Part shown: positions 6,522 to 15,100 of the stretch, piece by piece
Layout: each line of letters begins with the position of its first letter
Numbering within the stretch: the first letter of the stretch is position 1
DNA from: a virus
Strand: one strand, 5' to 3'
Virus record (IMG/VR): IMGVR_UViG_3300035188_001588
Span: 1-20,532 of that record
Length of the DNA stretch: 20,532 bases
Program-made: the position numbers and the translations under genes
The notes under the pieces: generated by a model
Told to the model about the DNA's origin: nothing
Databases searched by the model: none
What the model saw: the letters and a program-made list of their open reading frames with translations, nothing else

Positions 6522-7307
6522 CTAGAAACCGAAAATCTCCGCGCCGTGTGCGCGCGTTACAGGGTTGCTCCAGTAGAAGCCGTCATAATCGGGAACGAGG
6601 AGGTTGCTCAGTTCCTGCGGGTCCCGAGACAGGCGCAGGAAGCGTTCGAGGCGTAGCGCGATTTGCCTCAGCGCGATGATCTGACGATCGATTTCCTCGC
6701 GCCCGAGTTCATAGACGGTGACGGCGCGGCCATCTTTCTTGCCGGCGGACGGCTTCACATAGGCGAAACGCATCCCGTAATTGCCGTGCGCGCGGGCGTA
6801 GATGGCGCCTTGTCGCGCGTGCGATTGGGAGATAGCGGAGGGAAAGCGTTCGCTGGTCTTGAGATCGACGATCAGACCGTGCTGGTCGAATCGCCAATCA
6901 ATGAAGCCAATTAGAGGGACCGGCACATCGTCGAGACGATATTCGACCCTGTCCTGGTAAGCGGTCGGCACGCCATATTGGCGAAGCTCAGCGAGGCCGT
7001 GCTCAACGTAGCCGGGGATATTCTGGCGTTCGCTGTCGCGTTTCTCGTCAGCGAGCAGCGCCATTTCCCGGTCATAGGCGGAAAGCGCCAACGCTACGCA
7101 ATCCTCCAGCGTCTTCGTCGAATCGATCAGTCCCGCGTGTACGCCTTCTTCGACCGCCTTGCCCCGCGCCATAAGCGCGTTGCCGGGACCGCGGCGATTC
7201 AATAGCCGCTCCATCACCCACAGCGCCGGTTCCGCCGCCCAGAGGTTCAGGGAAGACGCCGAGAGGTGCCTGACGCCATGGAGATCAAAGCCGTTCTGGA
7301 TGGTCAC
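6522..7307 (-). CDS. RecB/Cas4-like PD-(D/E)XK nuclease
   Basis: A 261-aa nuclease of the PDDEXK_1 type, probably a phage recombination exonuclease. The expected motifs are in order: SASSLNLW near the start, MARGKAVEEGVH (46-57), Glu122, GFIDW (Asp137), IVDLKTS (Asp148, Lys150) and QGAIY (Gln166, Tyr170). These form the metal-binding centre and the trailing RecB helix. The start is GTG at 7307, preceded by GGGAGGGG five bases away, and it lies 11 bases after the stop of the upstream gene. With the neighbouring 212-aa protein it would form an exonuclease/ssDNA-binding recombination pair. It lacks the Cys cluster of true Cas4. Confidence 0.85.
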   Translation of the reverse strand: MTIQNGFDLHGVRHLSASSLNLWAAEPALWVMERLLNRRGPGNALMARGKAVEEGVHAGLIDSTKTLEDCVALALSAYDREMALLADEKRDSERQNIPGYVEHGLAELRQYGVPTAYQDRVEYRLDDVPVPLIGFIDWRFDQHGLIVDLKTSERFPSAISQSHARQGAIYARAHGNYGMRFAYVKPSAGKKDGRAVTVYELGREEIDRQIIALRQIALRLERFLRLSRDPQELSNLLVPDYDGFYWSNPVTRAHGAEIFGF

Positions 7308-7318
7308 CGGCCCCTCCC

Positions 7319-7657
7319 TCAGCCGACAAGGACGGACAAGCGTTTCGCGCAGCCGAGGGCGTGCAGATCCTGCGATGTGCGTATAGCGAGATAGACGTAA
7401 TCGCTTTCGGAAATGCGGCGTTGGACGAGCCGCACCTGTCCGTTCGCTTCAGCGGCAAGCGCTCGCCTTGCGATCGTGATCAGGCGCCGGCGCTTCTCTG
7501 GAGTGTGAACCTTTGTGCATTCGCAGCGGTCATACGCAAGGTTGCCACGATAATAGGCGGCGCCAGTCCCTGCCTGCGCATCAATCAGCCAGTCAACGAA
7601 TCCATTTTCGTCGAGCGGGATCTCACGGTGGTCGATGGTAATTTCAATGAGCCTCAT
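7319..7657 (-). CDS. Small phage protein of unknown function
   Basis: A 112-aa protein that I do not recognise. The ATG at 7657 is preceded by GGGAGAGG at good spacing. It has an alternating hydrophobic start (RLIEITID), an acidic NGFVDWLIDAQAGTG segment (about 18-32), a small Cys pair (CECT, about 45-48), and a basic helix (PEKRRRLITIARRALAAEA). It ends with VYLAIRTSQDLHALGCAK. No signal peptide or membrane segment is visible. It sits 11 bases ahead of the nuclease gene and probably shares its transcript. The fold may be a small alpha/beta protein. Confidence 0.65.
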   Translation of the reverse strand: MRLIEITIDHREIPLDENGFVDWLIDAQAGTGAAYYRGNLAYDRCECTKVHTPEKRRRLITIARRALAAEANGQVRLVQRRISESDYVYLAIRTSQDLHALGCAKRLSVLVG

Positions 7658-7800
7658 CTCGAAAAGCCTCTCCCATTCGCCCGACGCTATGATCGGTCGT
7701 CAATTTCCAGCGATGTCTGCAAGATCAGCGAAGGAGCCTTGGGGCTTCTCTGCTGCCTATTGAGAAGGTAGCGATCGAGGCCCCGGATTTTCCCAGGAGG
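7658..7800. other. 143-bp spacer within the early operon
   Basis: No frame here looks coding. It contains a weak hairpin (CTTCTC at 7745-7750 with GAGAAG at 7762-7767) without a T-run, and the ribosome site of the 112-aa gene at its left end. A promoter recognised by the upstream sigma-like protein could lie here, but I see no consensus that supports one. Confidence 0.3.
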
Positions 7801-8391
7801 TCACAGGCCGGCGATCATTCTCCGCGGCGCCAGGCCAAGCATCACGAGGCGGTAACGTAATTCTCTGAGCCGCCGGTAGAATTCGCTGGTGGAAAGGCCG
7901 AGCGCACGCTGGGCTTCCGCCAGTTCGCCCTCTGCCTCGAGCGCCGCTTCAAGGATAATTTGAAGCTCCGGCGGTAATTTTTTAGTGGCCCGCGAAATAG
8001 TCAATCGATAAAGGAAATCGATTTCCGAGGGGTTCGATAAATCTTCTATGCCTTCAAGGAGCGTCAGCCCTTGCTCGTCTTCAGTCTCGTCAAGCGATTC
8101 AAAAGTCCGCTTTTCCTGGGAGAGTCGGTCTGCAACCCCCTGCGCCGCCTGGGCGGCAATTCTCAAAACAAAGGGAGTCCACGGTCCGCGCGCCGGATCG
8201 AAATAATGTCGGCGTTCAAGGAGCGTGATCAGGATGTCCTGTTCAATATCTCTAATGAAATCATTATCGAAACCGAGTTTTCGGACGATCCGCCGCGCCT
8301 GATAATTTGCGGCGACAAACATGATGTGCAGCTCGCGCCCGCCAATCGGGAGATCATGAAATTCTTCTTCATCAAATTGAAGCTGCAACAT
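7801..8391 (-). CDS. Phage sigma-70-like RNA polymerase sigma factor
   Basis: A 196-aa protein with sigma-70 layout. A region 2-like helix set spans about residues 25-95: FIRDIEQDILITLLERRHYF, followed by DPARGPWTPFVLRIA, matching the usual FDP.RG....WV..IA motif. An acidic linker (DETEDEQGLTLLEGIED) follows. A region 4-like helix-turn-helix spans about 138-183 (LPPELQIILEAAL, then ALGLSTSEFYRRLRELRYRL). The start at 8391 has GGGAG upstream. It would redirect host RNA polymerase to phage promoters or act as a sigma-like regulator. It is the third gene of the operon, directly after the ImmA/XRE pair, so it may be the output of lysogeny control. A non-sigma DNA-binding role remains possible. 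Confidence 0.7.
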   Translation of the reverse strand: MLQLQFDEEEFHDLPIGGRELHIMFVAANYQARRIVRKLGFDNDFIRDIEQDILITLLERRHYFDPARGPWTPFVLRIAAQAAQGVADRLSQEKRTFESLDETEDEQGLTLLEGIEDLSNPSEIDFLYRLTISRATKKLPPELQIILEAALEAEGELAEAQRALGLSTSEFYRRLRELRYRLVMLGLAPRRMIAGL

Positions 8392-8497
8392 CTCGATCTC
8401 CCGTCACGCAATTACTTTCAAAAGACAAAACCCGCCCGTTCACGGAATCGCTTCCGCGTTCGGTTATCTCAGGCGCGTTTGTTTGAGGCTTGTTGGC

Positions 8498-8779
8498 CTA
8501 CGCGGCGGAACGCGTCCGGAATTCCCGGTAGACTGAAACGGTGAGCTCGAGGTTTTCCTTCATATCAGGCGGCAAACGTTCCGCCTCGATGAAGGCCCTG
8601 TCCGTCGGAAGCCCCAGTTGCTCGCACGCCGCAATGATCAGATAATCGCGGGGTGCGTTTTCCAGCCCTCTCTCGATCCGTGACCAGTAGGCTGTGGAGA
8701 TATTGATGCGGCGAGCGAATTCTTTCAGCGCCACGCCAGCCTTCTCTCTTTCCTCACGGATCCAGCTTCCAAAAGCCAT
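8498..8779 (-). CDS. XRE-family HTH transcriptional regulator (phage repressor-like)
   Basis: A 93-aa DNA-binding protein. The helix-turn-helix spans about residues 15-40 (VALKEFARRINISTAYWSRI), of the XRE/Cro-CI type. The frame is open much further upstream, but the start at 8779 is chosen because AAAGGA lies just before it, because the XRE domain begins there, and because the upstream gene ends 19 bases away. It pairs with the ImmA-like peptidase encoded immediately upstream. In ICEBs1 and many temperate phages, ImmA cleaves the XRE repressor ImmR to trigger induction. By analogy this is the lysogeny repressor. It lacks its own oligomerisation domain beyond a short C-terminal helix. Confidence 0.85.
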   Translation of the reverse strand: MAFGSWIREEREKAGVALKEFARRINISTAYWSRIERGLENAPRDYLIIAACEQLGLPTDRAFIEAERLPPDMKENLELTVSVYREFRTRSAA

Positions 8780-8798
8780 GGCTTCGATCCTTTCTGGT

Positions 8799-9554
8799 TT
8801 ACTTTGATTGGGCGGAGCGGGTGAGGCCGGTGCGCAGCAAGTCGTAGCGATCAAGCCGAACACGCATAAAACTCTCCGAGACGCCGTAGCGCTCGGCGAG
8901 TGAAAAGACGACATCCTGCGCGGCGTCCGGATCCTGCATCGCGCCGTCATAGGCGGCGGCGCCGCGGATGACGGCGGAAGGCCGTTCCGAATGCTGCAGG
9001 CGATAGCGTCTCGCACAGCGCTGGAAATCGACGCGCACAAGCGCCGGCGGCGCCAGCAGTCCGCCCATAAACTCATTGGCGCGAACTTCCCGAGGATCGA
9101 ATTTCTTCGCCATGGCGCTTTCCGTGACCAGAAACGCCGGCGTCGGCTCGGGGGCCAGCGTGATCCAGCGCGGCGCGTCGAAAACCACATGTCCAAGTTC
9201 ATGCGCAATTGTTGAGCGCAGGAGGTAGCCAAAATCGGAAAGCCTTGGACCATTGATCGCGACCAGAACGCAATCCGGCGCGTTCCGGTCATATTCGGTG
9301 ACGCCCATCACCGGCCTGCCGGCCCGGTTCAACACCTCATGCTCCAGATCCCACGAAACGTCGAAAGCGACGCCGTTCACATTCATCTCGCCGAGGCGCT
9401 CCTCGACCCCGGACAGGTCTAGCGTCCGGCTGAGCGAATCGGACTGCAGTTGAGCCCGGACATCGCGCGCAACCGCCCATATTTCCTGATGATTCAGCTG
9501 TTCCGGCTCACTGGTGAACCGTGAATGGCGGTAGCTGACAATGACTTCCGGCAT
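8799..9554 (-). CDS. ImmA/IrrE-family metallopeptidase
   Basis: A 251-aa predicted zinc peptidase. Visible zinc site: AHELGH (His118, Glu119, His122) with the third ligand in ANEFMGGLLAP (Glu161), the ImmA/IrrE signature. A C-terminal YGVSESFMRVRLDRYDLL segment (about 224-241) is the usual end helix of the family. The start at 9554 has GCAGGAAG directly upstream. It is cytoplasmic, with no signal peptide. It is expected to cleave a partner repressor, here the XRE protein encoded 19 bases downstream, on SOS or quorum-type induction. The order ImmA before XRE is the reverse of ICEBs1 immR-immA. Confidence 0.88.
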   Translation of the reverse strand: MPEVIVSYRHSRFTSEPEQLNHQEIWAVARDVRAQLQSDSLSRTLDLSGVEERLGEMNVNGVAFDVSWDLEHEVLNRAGRPVMGVTEYDRNAPDCVLVAINGPRLSDFGYLLRSTIAHELGHVVFDAPRWITLAPEPTPAFLVTESAMAKKFDPREVRANEFMGGLLAPPALVRVDFQRCARRYRLQHSERPSAVIRGAAAYDGAMQDPDAAQDVVFSLAERYGVSESFMRVRLDRYDLLRTGLTRSAQSK

Positions 9555-9696
9555 CTTCCTGCTCCGACAGATGTTCCGTCTTTGTTCTCACATCGCCGGA
9601 GCCTTGTCGAGTCGAAATTTCGTGGTCACGTAACCGCTATTTCTAAGCCTCTGACCTCTTGGGAAAAATCGCGCGGGCGATCGCTACCTTCAAAGC
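9555..9696. promoter_or_regulatory. Divergent control region with two palindromic sites
   Basis: This 142-bp gap separates the minus-strand early operon from the plus-strand recombinase cassette, so it should hold divergent promoters. A perfect 10-bp palindrome CGAAATTTCG lies at 9613-9622. It is followed at once by the near-palindrome GGTCACGTAACC (9624-9635, five of six pairs). These are candidate operators for the XRE repressor. No convincing -35/-10 pair can be picked by eye. Confidence 0.45.
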
Positions 9697-9891
9697 ATGA
9701 ACCCGCTTCATCCCGATCGCATGAGCGCCGACGAGCGCTGCACCGAAATCGTTCAGATCCTCGCCCGTGGTCTGGTTCGTCTGAAGACAAAGCAGTCAAC
9801 TCAAATATCTGCGGACCGCAGAGAAACTTCTCTCGCAATTCAGTCCAACCAGAGCCGTCATGCGATCCGTAACTCACGGAGAAAGCGATGA
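9697..9891 (+). CDS. Small protein of the DUF2924/recombinase cassette
   Basis: A 64-aa basic protein. The conserved-looking part is MSADERCTEIVQILARGLVR (residues 9-28), followed by a polar Gln/Ser/Arg-rich tail. From memory, short proteins of this pattern (ADER..E...ILA.GL.RL) regularly precede DUF2924 genes in alphaproteobacterial recombinase cassettes; their function is unknown. The stop overlaps the DUF2924 start by 4 bp (ATGA). The ATG at 9697 has a poor ribosome site, and the ATG at 9721 is an alternative. Confidence 0.65.
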   Translation: MNPLHPDRMSADERCTEIVQILARGLVRLKTKQSTQISADRRETSLAIQSNQSRHAIRNSRRKR

Positions 9892-10334
9892 CAGATATCG
9901 TCCTGGCGCGCATTGCGGCATTGAAGACCATGCCCGCGCCGCAACTGAAAAATCAGTGGCGCGAATTATTCGAGACGGAGCCGCCGCCCTACAATCGACG
10001 GTTCCTCGAAAGCCGCCTCGCCTACCGTATCCAGGAATTGGCCTATGGCGGCCTCAAACCGGAAACCGTGAAGCGTCTCGAAGCCCTCGGCGAACAACTC
10101 GACGGCGGGCGTATCGACGTTCGGAAGCGCAAAGCGGACGAGCGACCAGTTTCCGGGACGCGACTAATTCGTGAGTTTCAGGGGATCGAGCACTGCGTGA
10201 CAGTGCGTGACAATGATTACGAATATCAGGGCCGCCCCTACAAATCCCTCTCCGCCATCGCACGCGCCATCACCGGCACTAGGTGGAATGGCTGGAAATT
10301 CTTCGGTCTCAAAAACTATCGGGGGCGAGCATGA
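9888..10334 (+). CDS. DUF2924 protein, recombinase partner
   Basis: A 148-aa protein matching DUF2924. It has an N-terminal helical part with LARIAALKTMPAPQLKNQWR and LESRLAYRIQELAYGG. A C-terminal compact part follows with GTRLIREFQGIEHCVTV, then YEYQGRPYKSLSAIARAITG and TRWNGWKFFGL. The last motifs look like the small DNA-binding-type fold found in these proteins. The family is almost always encoded next to a large serine recombinase, and it is probably an accessory DNA-binding factor for integration or excision; this role is inferred. Both ends are ATGA overlaps with neighbours, indicating coupled translation. Confidence 0.88.
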   Translation: MTDIVLARIAALKTMPAPQLKNQWRELFETEPPPYNRRFLESRLAYRIQELAYGGLKPETVKRLEALGEQLDGGRIDVRKRKADERPVSGTRLIREFQGIEHCVTVRDNDYEYQGRPYKSLSAIARAITGTRWNGWKFFGLKNYRGRA

Positions 10335-11662
10335 AACAGCCCTCAGGATCGAAGACAATAAATCGTAAGTTGCGCTGCGCCGTATATACACGCAAGTCGA
10401 GTGAAGAAGGGCTCGACATGGAATTCAATTCGCTTGATGCACAGCGTGAGGCCTGTAGCGCCTATATCGCCAGCCAGCGCTCCGAGGGTTGGGTTGAGCT
10501 GGCGGAGCATTACGACGACGGCGGCGTCTCTGGCGGCACCCTTGACCGACCATCACTGAAGCGGCTTCTTGCCGACATCGAAAATGGTCGCGTCGACGTT
10601 GTGGTCGTCTATAAGATCGATCGACTCAGCCGCGCTTTGATGGATTTTGCCAAACTGGTCGAGGTCTTCGACCGGCGCAATGTTACCTTCGTCAGTGTGA
10701 CGCAGTCGTTCAATACCACGACCTCGATGGGCAGGCTGACGTTGAACATCTTGTTGTCCTTCGCGCAATTCGAGCGCGAGGTCATCGGCGAGCGGATTCG
10801 CGACAAATTCGCGGCCTCGCGCCGGAAAGGCATGTGGATGGGCGGCTATGTGCCGCTCGGCTACCGGGTCGAAAACCGCAAACTCGTCATTGAAGATTCG
10901 GAGGCGACGACCGTACGTATGATTTTTGAGCGCTTCTGCACGGTGGGCTCCGCGACGGCTCTTGTGCGTACGTTGTCAGCCGAGGGTGTCCGCACGCGCG
11001 GTGGGCGACTCGTCGACAAGGGCTTCGTCTACAAGTTGCTGAATAACCGCGTCTACATTGGCGACGCGGTTCACAAGGGAACCGCCTATCCTGGCGAGCA
11101 CCAGCCGATCATCAGCCGAGCGCTTTGGGACAAGGTCCGCTCGATCCTCTCTGAGAGCCCGCGTTTGCGGGCCGGCCGCACGCGGGCGGCGACGCCGGCA
11201 CTGCTCAAGGGCCTGCTGTTCGGCCCCACCGGCTGCGCCATGACGCCAACCCACACCCGCAAGGGTGATAAGCTCTACCGCTACTATGTCAGCCAGTCGG
11301 TCATGAAACAGGGCGCCGACGGCGACCCCGTCAGCCGTGCGCCGGCGGCCGAGGTGGAGGCCGCGGTGATCGATCAGATTCGCGGCTTCCTGCGCACCCA
11401 CGAGGTCGTAGTGGCCACATGGCGGGCCGCGCGCCCCGAGATCGAGGGGCTTGCAGAGGCGGAGGTTCGCGAGGCGCTGCACCGGCTCGACCCGCTGTGG
11501 GAAGAACTGTTCCCCGCCGAGCAGGCACGAATCATCCAATTGTTGGTCGAGCGGGTCGATGTCGGCCCGCAGGGACTGAAGATCCGGCTCCGGGTCAACG
11601 GCCTGTCCAGCATCGTCCATGACCTCGCCGGGATCGGCGCGGAGAAGCGGGGGGCGGCGTGA
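10331..11662 (+). CDS. Large serine recombinase (resolvase-type integrase)
   Basis: A 443-aa site-specific recombinase that cuts and rejoins attachment sites through a phosphoserine link. The catalytic resolvase domain shows AVYTRKSSEEG (nucleophile Ser23), SLDAQR, YDDGGVSGGT and YKIDRLSRALMDF (Asp97, Arg98, Arg101). A recombinase domain follows (GYVPLGYRVENRKLVIED, about 173-190, then DKGFVYKLLNNRVYIGDAVH). A ribbon segment LLKGLLFGPTGCAMTP (about 293-308) has fewer Cys than the classical zinc ribbon, and the C-terminal helices are short. The start at 10331 overlaps the DUF2924 stop (ATGA); the frame is open back to 10283. It is likely the integrase of this element, so an attachment site would be expected nearby. 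Confidence 0.9.
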   Translation: MKQPSGSKTINRKLRCAVYTRKSSEEGLDMEFNSLDAQREACSAYIASQRSEGWVELAEHYDDGGVSGGTLDRPSLKRLLADIENGRVDVVVVYKIDRLSRALMDFAKLVEVFDRRNVTFVSVTQSFNTTTSMGRLTLNILLSFAQFEREVIGERIRDKFAASRRKGMWMGGYVPLGYRVENRKLVIEDSEATTVRMIFERFCTVGSATALVRTLSAEGVRTRGGRLVDKGFVYKLLNNRVYIGDAVHKGTAYPGEHQPIISRALWDKVRSILSESPRLRAGRTRAATPALLKGLLFGPTGCAMTPTHTRKGDKLYRYYVSQSVMKQGADGDPVSRAPAAEVEAAVIDQIRGFLRTHEVVVATWRAARPEIEGLAEAEVREALHRLDPLWEELFPAEQARIIQLLVERVDVGPQGLKIRLRVNGLSSIVHDLAGIGAEKRGAA

Positions 11663-12093
11663 TCGACGCGCAGACCATTACGGTCGAGGTTCCGTTCGTC
11701 ATCCGCCGCCGGGGCGGCCGCAAGCAGGTCATCACGCCCGACGGCGCGCCGGCCTACGCTTCCCCGCCCCCGCGGATCGACAGCGCCATGGTCAAGGCAT
11801 TAGCGCGGGCGTTCCGGTGGCGTAAGCTCCTGGAGACAGGGGTTTATGGGACCATCGACGAGATCGCCAAGGCGGAGAAGATCAACCCGTCCTATGTCAG
11901 TCGGTTGCTGCGGATGACACTGCTTGCGCCGGAGATCGTCGAGGCGATCCTGAACGGGCTGCAGGCGGCGGAATTGACGCTGGCGAGGGTCATGGAGCCG
12001 TTTACAGTTGATTGGGAAGGGCAGAGGGAGGGCATTTGTCGAGGCTATGCACGAGGTAGCAGCGCGTCGGCCGACCAAGGTGCGGCAAAATGA
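11659..12093 (+). CDS. HTH protein of the recombinase cassette
   Basis: A 144-aa protein starting with GTG at 11659, overlapping the recombinase stop (GTGA). The middle has RAFRWRKLLETGVYGTIDEI followed by KINPSYVSRLLRMTLLAPEI (about 51-90), a ParB/KorB-like helix-turn-helix, and then LTLARVMEPFTVDWEGQRE. Proteins with this motif are a regular last gene of DUF2924/recombinase cassettes. The role is unknown, with DNA binding as a recombination-directionality or regulatory factor the simplest guess. The last about 20 residues (after WEGQRE) look non-conserved. Confidence 0.75.
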   Translation: MIDAQTITVEVPFVIRRRGGRKQVITPDGAPAYASPPPRIDSAMVKALARAFRWRKLLETGVYGTIDEIAKAEKINPSYVSRLLRMTLLAPEIVEAILNGLQAAELTLARVMEPFTVDWEGQREGICRGYARGSSASADQGAAK

Positions 12094-12162
12094 GGATTGT
12101 GCCAGGACCCCTCGGGTCTATTCTGCGGTCCGATATCTGTCCATCGAATCGCGATCCGCTCC

Positions 12163-15100
12163 ATGTCCTCACCGAAAGATATTGCCGAAATACTTTACTC
12201 CATTCTCCCGGAGGATGGATCAGTCATCGGCAATGCTTCCGCGTTGACGCAAGTGCGCGCGCAGATACCGGACCTGTCAGACGAAGATTATGCGGCGGCG
12301 CGGGATGCGCTGGTCGCGTCAGGCCGTGGCGTCAAGGGCCGGGGGCGGGGCGGATCGATTGCGCGGTTGGTCAATGACGATGTCGAAGACGGAGATTCGA
12401 CCGACGACGATGATGACGCCGATGAGGATGGAGACAACGACCAATTCGCGCTGGAGTCCGAGGACGAGCCAGAAGCGCGGCCGCGGAAGGCGGCCAAGGG
12501 CAAGCGCAAGTCGTCTCGTTCGAATGGACCGGTGCAGGTCGTGAGCTATCGCCACCTCGACAAGCGCACGAACAACCCGGAAGTCGGGATGGTTCATCCC
12601 GAGAACGATCCCGATCAGCCCAAAACAACCTACGCCTATGATCCGCACATCGACCCTGCGCTGATGTTCGACACCGCGCGTTCGCGGATCGAAAAGGTCA
12701 TCGACGATGCCTTGATCTCCGGCGACGTGTACACAATGAAGGAGGCGCTGCTCGAATTGAAGCGGATGCAGGCGCCTTACCTCAATTGGGCGGGCAAAGC
12801 CGAGCGGACCTCATTCGAGATCGACACCGTGTCGCTGCATGTGCATGAGCGCGTGGACCCGGCGACCATTCTGGCCAATGCGCGCAAGCGGCTAAAGGGC
12901 GAAAAGGCGGGAGAGGTCTGGCGGCAGGCGGATCTATTCGCGGCGCCCTTCGAGAACCTGCCGCTTCGCCAGGCTGTCGACTTCTACCGGCATGAGAAGG
13001 GCTGGTCCAACCGGCTGATCGCGGGCGACAGTCTGCTGGTCATGAACTCGCTGCTGCAGAAGGAGTCGATGGCCGGCAAGGTGCAGATGATCTACATCGA
13101 CCCGCCCTACGGCATCAAATACGGGTCTAACTTCCAGCCGTTCACGAACAAGCGCGACGTCAAGGACGGCGCGGATGACGACCTGACCCAAGAACCCGAG
13201 ATGATCAAGGCTTTCCGGGACACCTGGGAACTTGGTATCCATTCCTATCTGACCTACCTGCGAGATCGTTTGCTACTCGCGAAAGAGCTACTGCACGATA
13301 GCGGCTCTGTGTTCGTGCAGATCGGTGATGAGAACCTGCATACTGTCCGATCTATTCTCGATGAAATTTTTAGACCTGAGAATTTTATATCTTTAATTTC
13401 CATGAAAAAGACCGGGGGTCAAAGCAGCAAAACGGTTGCAGGCATCTGCGACTATCTGATTTGGTATTCGAAAGAAAAATCAAGGGTGAAGTATAATCCT
13501 CTATACCTATTGAAAAAACCCGGGGAAGTCGGCGCTACCCAGTACACGTGGGCAGAACTTCCATCTGGTGAACGACGCACACTCTCATCGGCTGAAATGG
13601 AAAGCGGAGATATTGGGCGAGTGTTTCAGCCATATCCGTTGGTTTCTATGGGTGCGGCATCAAAGGATGAGAGTTTCGAATGGCGCGGCGAGACTTTTGT
13701 GCCGTCGCCCGGTCGACATTGGTCTATCGCGACCGGAATGGAACGCCTCGACAAAGCGGACAGGTTGTTGGCGCTCGGAAAAACTCTCAGGAACGTCAAT
13801 TATCTGGAGGACTATCCTGTCGCTCCAATCACAAACCTCTGGACCGATACGCAAACTAGCGGGTTCGCTGGGGATCGTTTCTACGTTGTTCAGACACTTC
13901 CTGCCGCATTGGAGCGCTGCCTCCTTATGTCCACCGATCCGGGTGATCTGGTGCTCGACCCAACCTGCGGTTCGGGAACCACGGCGTTCGTCGCGGAGAA
14001 GTGGGGCCGGCGCTGGATCACTTGTGACACGTCTCGCGTGGCGGTAACGCTCGCCAAGCAGCGGCTGATGACAGCGAGTTTCGATTATTACCGCCTGCGC
14101 TATCCACACGAGGGACTGAAGGGCGGCTTCGTTTATCAGACGGTGCCGCACATCATGCTGCAGTCGATCGCCAACAATCCCGATATCGACACGATCTACG
14201 AAGCGAAGCATTCCGCCATCGCCTCCGCCTTGGCAACGCTCAACGCAACACTGAAAGGACAGAAGCTTCGCCATCGCTCGCCCCAGGGCGGGCGCAAGGG
14301 CGAGTGGATCGACTTCTCTGCGGCCGGCAAGACGCACAAACTCGCCAATGGCGAAGCTGCGCCCGCCGACGCGCTGCTCGAATGGGAAGTGCCATTCGAT
14401 TGGCCGGAAGAATGGCCTCAAGCCGCAGCCGAGCCCTTCAAGGCCTTCCACGCTGCGCGGCGGGCGATGCAGGCGGCGATGGATGCTTCGATTGAAGCCC
14501 ATGCCGAACCGGAGACACTCTACGACAAGCCGGAAAAGGACGAGACGCGCCTGCGCATCACAGGGCCTTTCTCGGTGGAAGCTGTCCCTGCGCCGACCGT
14601 GCTCAGCCTCGATGACTCGACGCCGCCGGTCGAGGCCGATGCCTCCGCTGCGCGCTCCGGCGAGACATCCCGGCAGGCGCTTTGGCGCGGCGAACTCCTG
14701 AAGACCGGCATCCGCGGCAAGGGCGGCGCGATGCTCAAGTTCACGGAGCTTGAAGCGATACCCGGCTGCAGGCATCTCCATGCGTCCGGCTCGCTGGAGA
14801 CCGGCGAGCGTGCGGTGGTCAGCTTCGGCCCGGAACATGCGGCTCTCGAACAAAAGCGGGTGGAGCGCGCCATCGAAGAGGCGCAGACGCTGGTCCCGCG
14901 CCCGAAGATTGTCGTGTTCTGCGCCTTCACCTTTGATCCGGAGGCCGCCAAGGATATCGACGAGATGAACTGGCCCGGCGCCACGCTGCTCAAAGCGCAG
15001 ATGAACACCGACCTCCTGACCGAGGACCTGAAGAAGGCGCGTTCATCCAACCAGAGCTTCTGGCTCATGGGCCAACCGGATGTCGATCTGCGGCGCGAGG

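Noticed and set aside
7319-7771. A 136-codon plus-strand frame (7361-7771) over the 112-aa gene
   Set aside because: The minus-strand frame has a good ribosome site and sits 11 bases before the nuclease gene; the plus frame has neither.
12097-12162. A longer methylase start at a TTG at 12097
   Set aside because: The extra 22 residues look non-conserved, and the predicted N-terminal domain begins at the ATG at 12163.
13660-14853. A 397-codon minus-strand frame
   Set aside because: It is antisense to the methylase motif I region and is Arg/His-rich without motifs.
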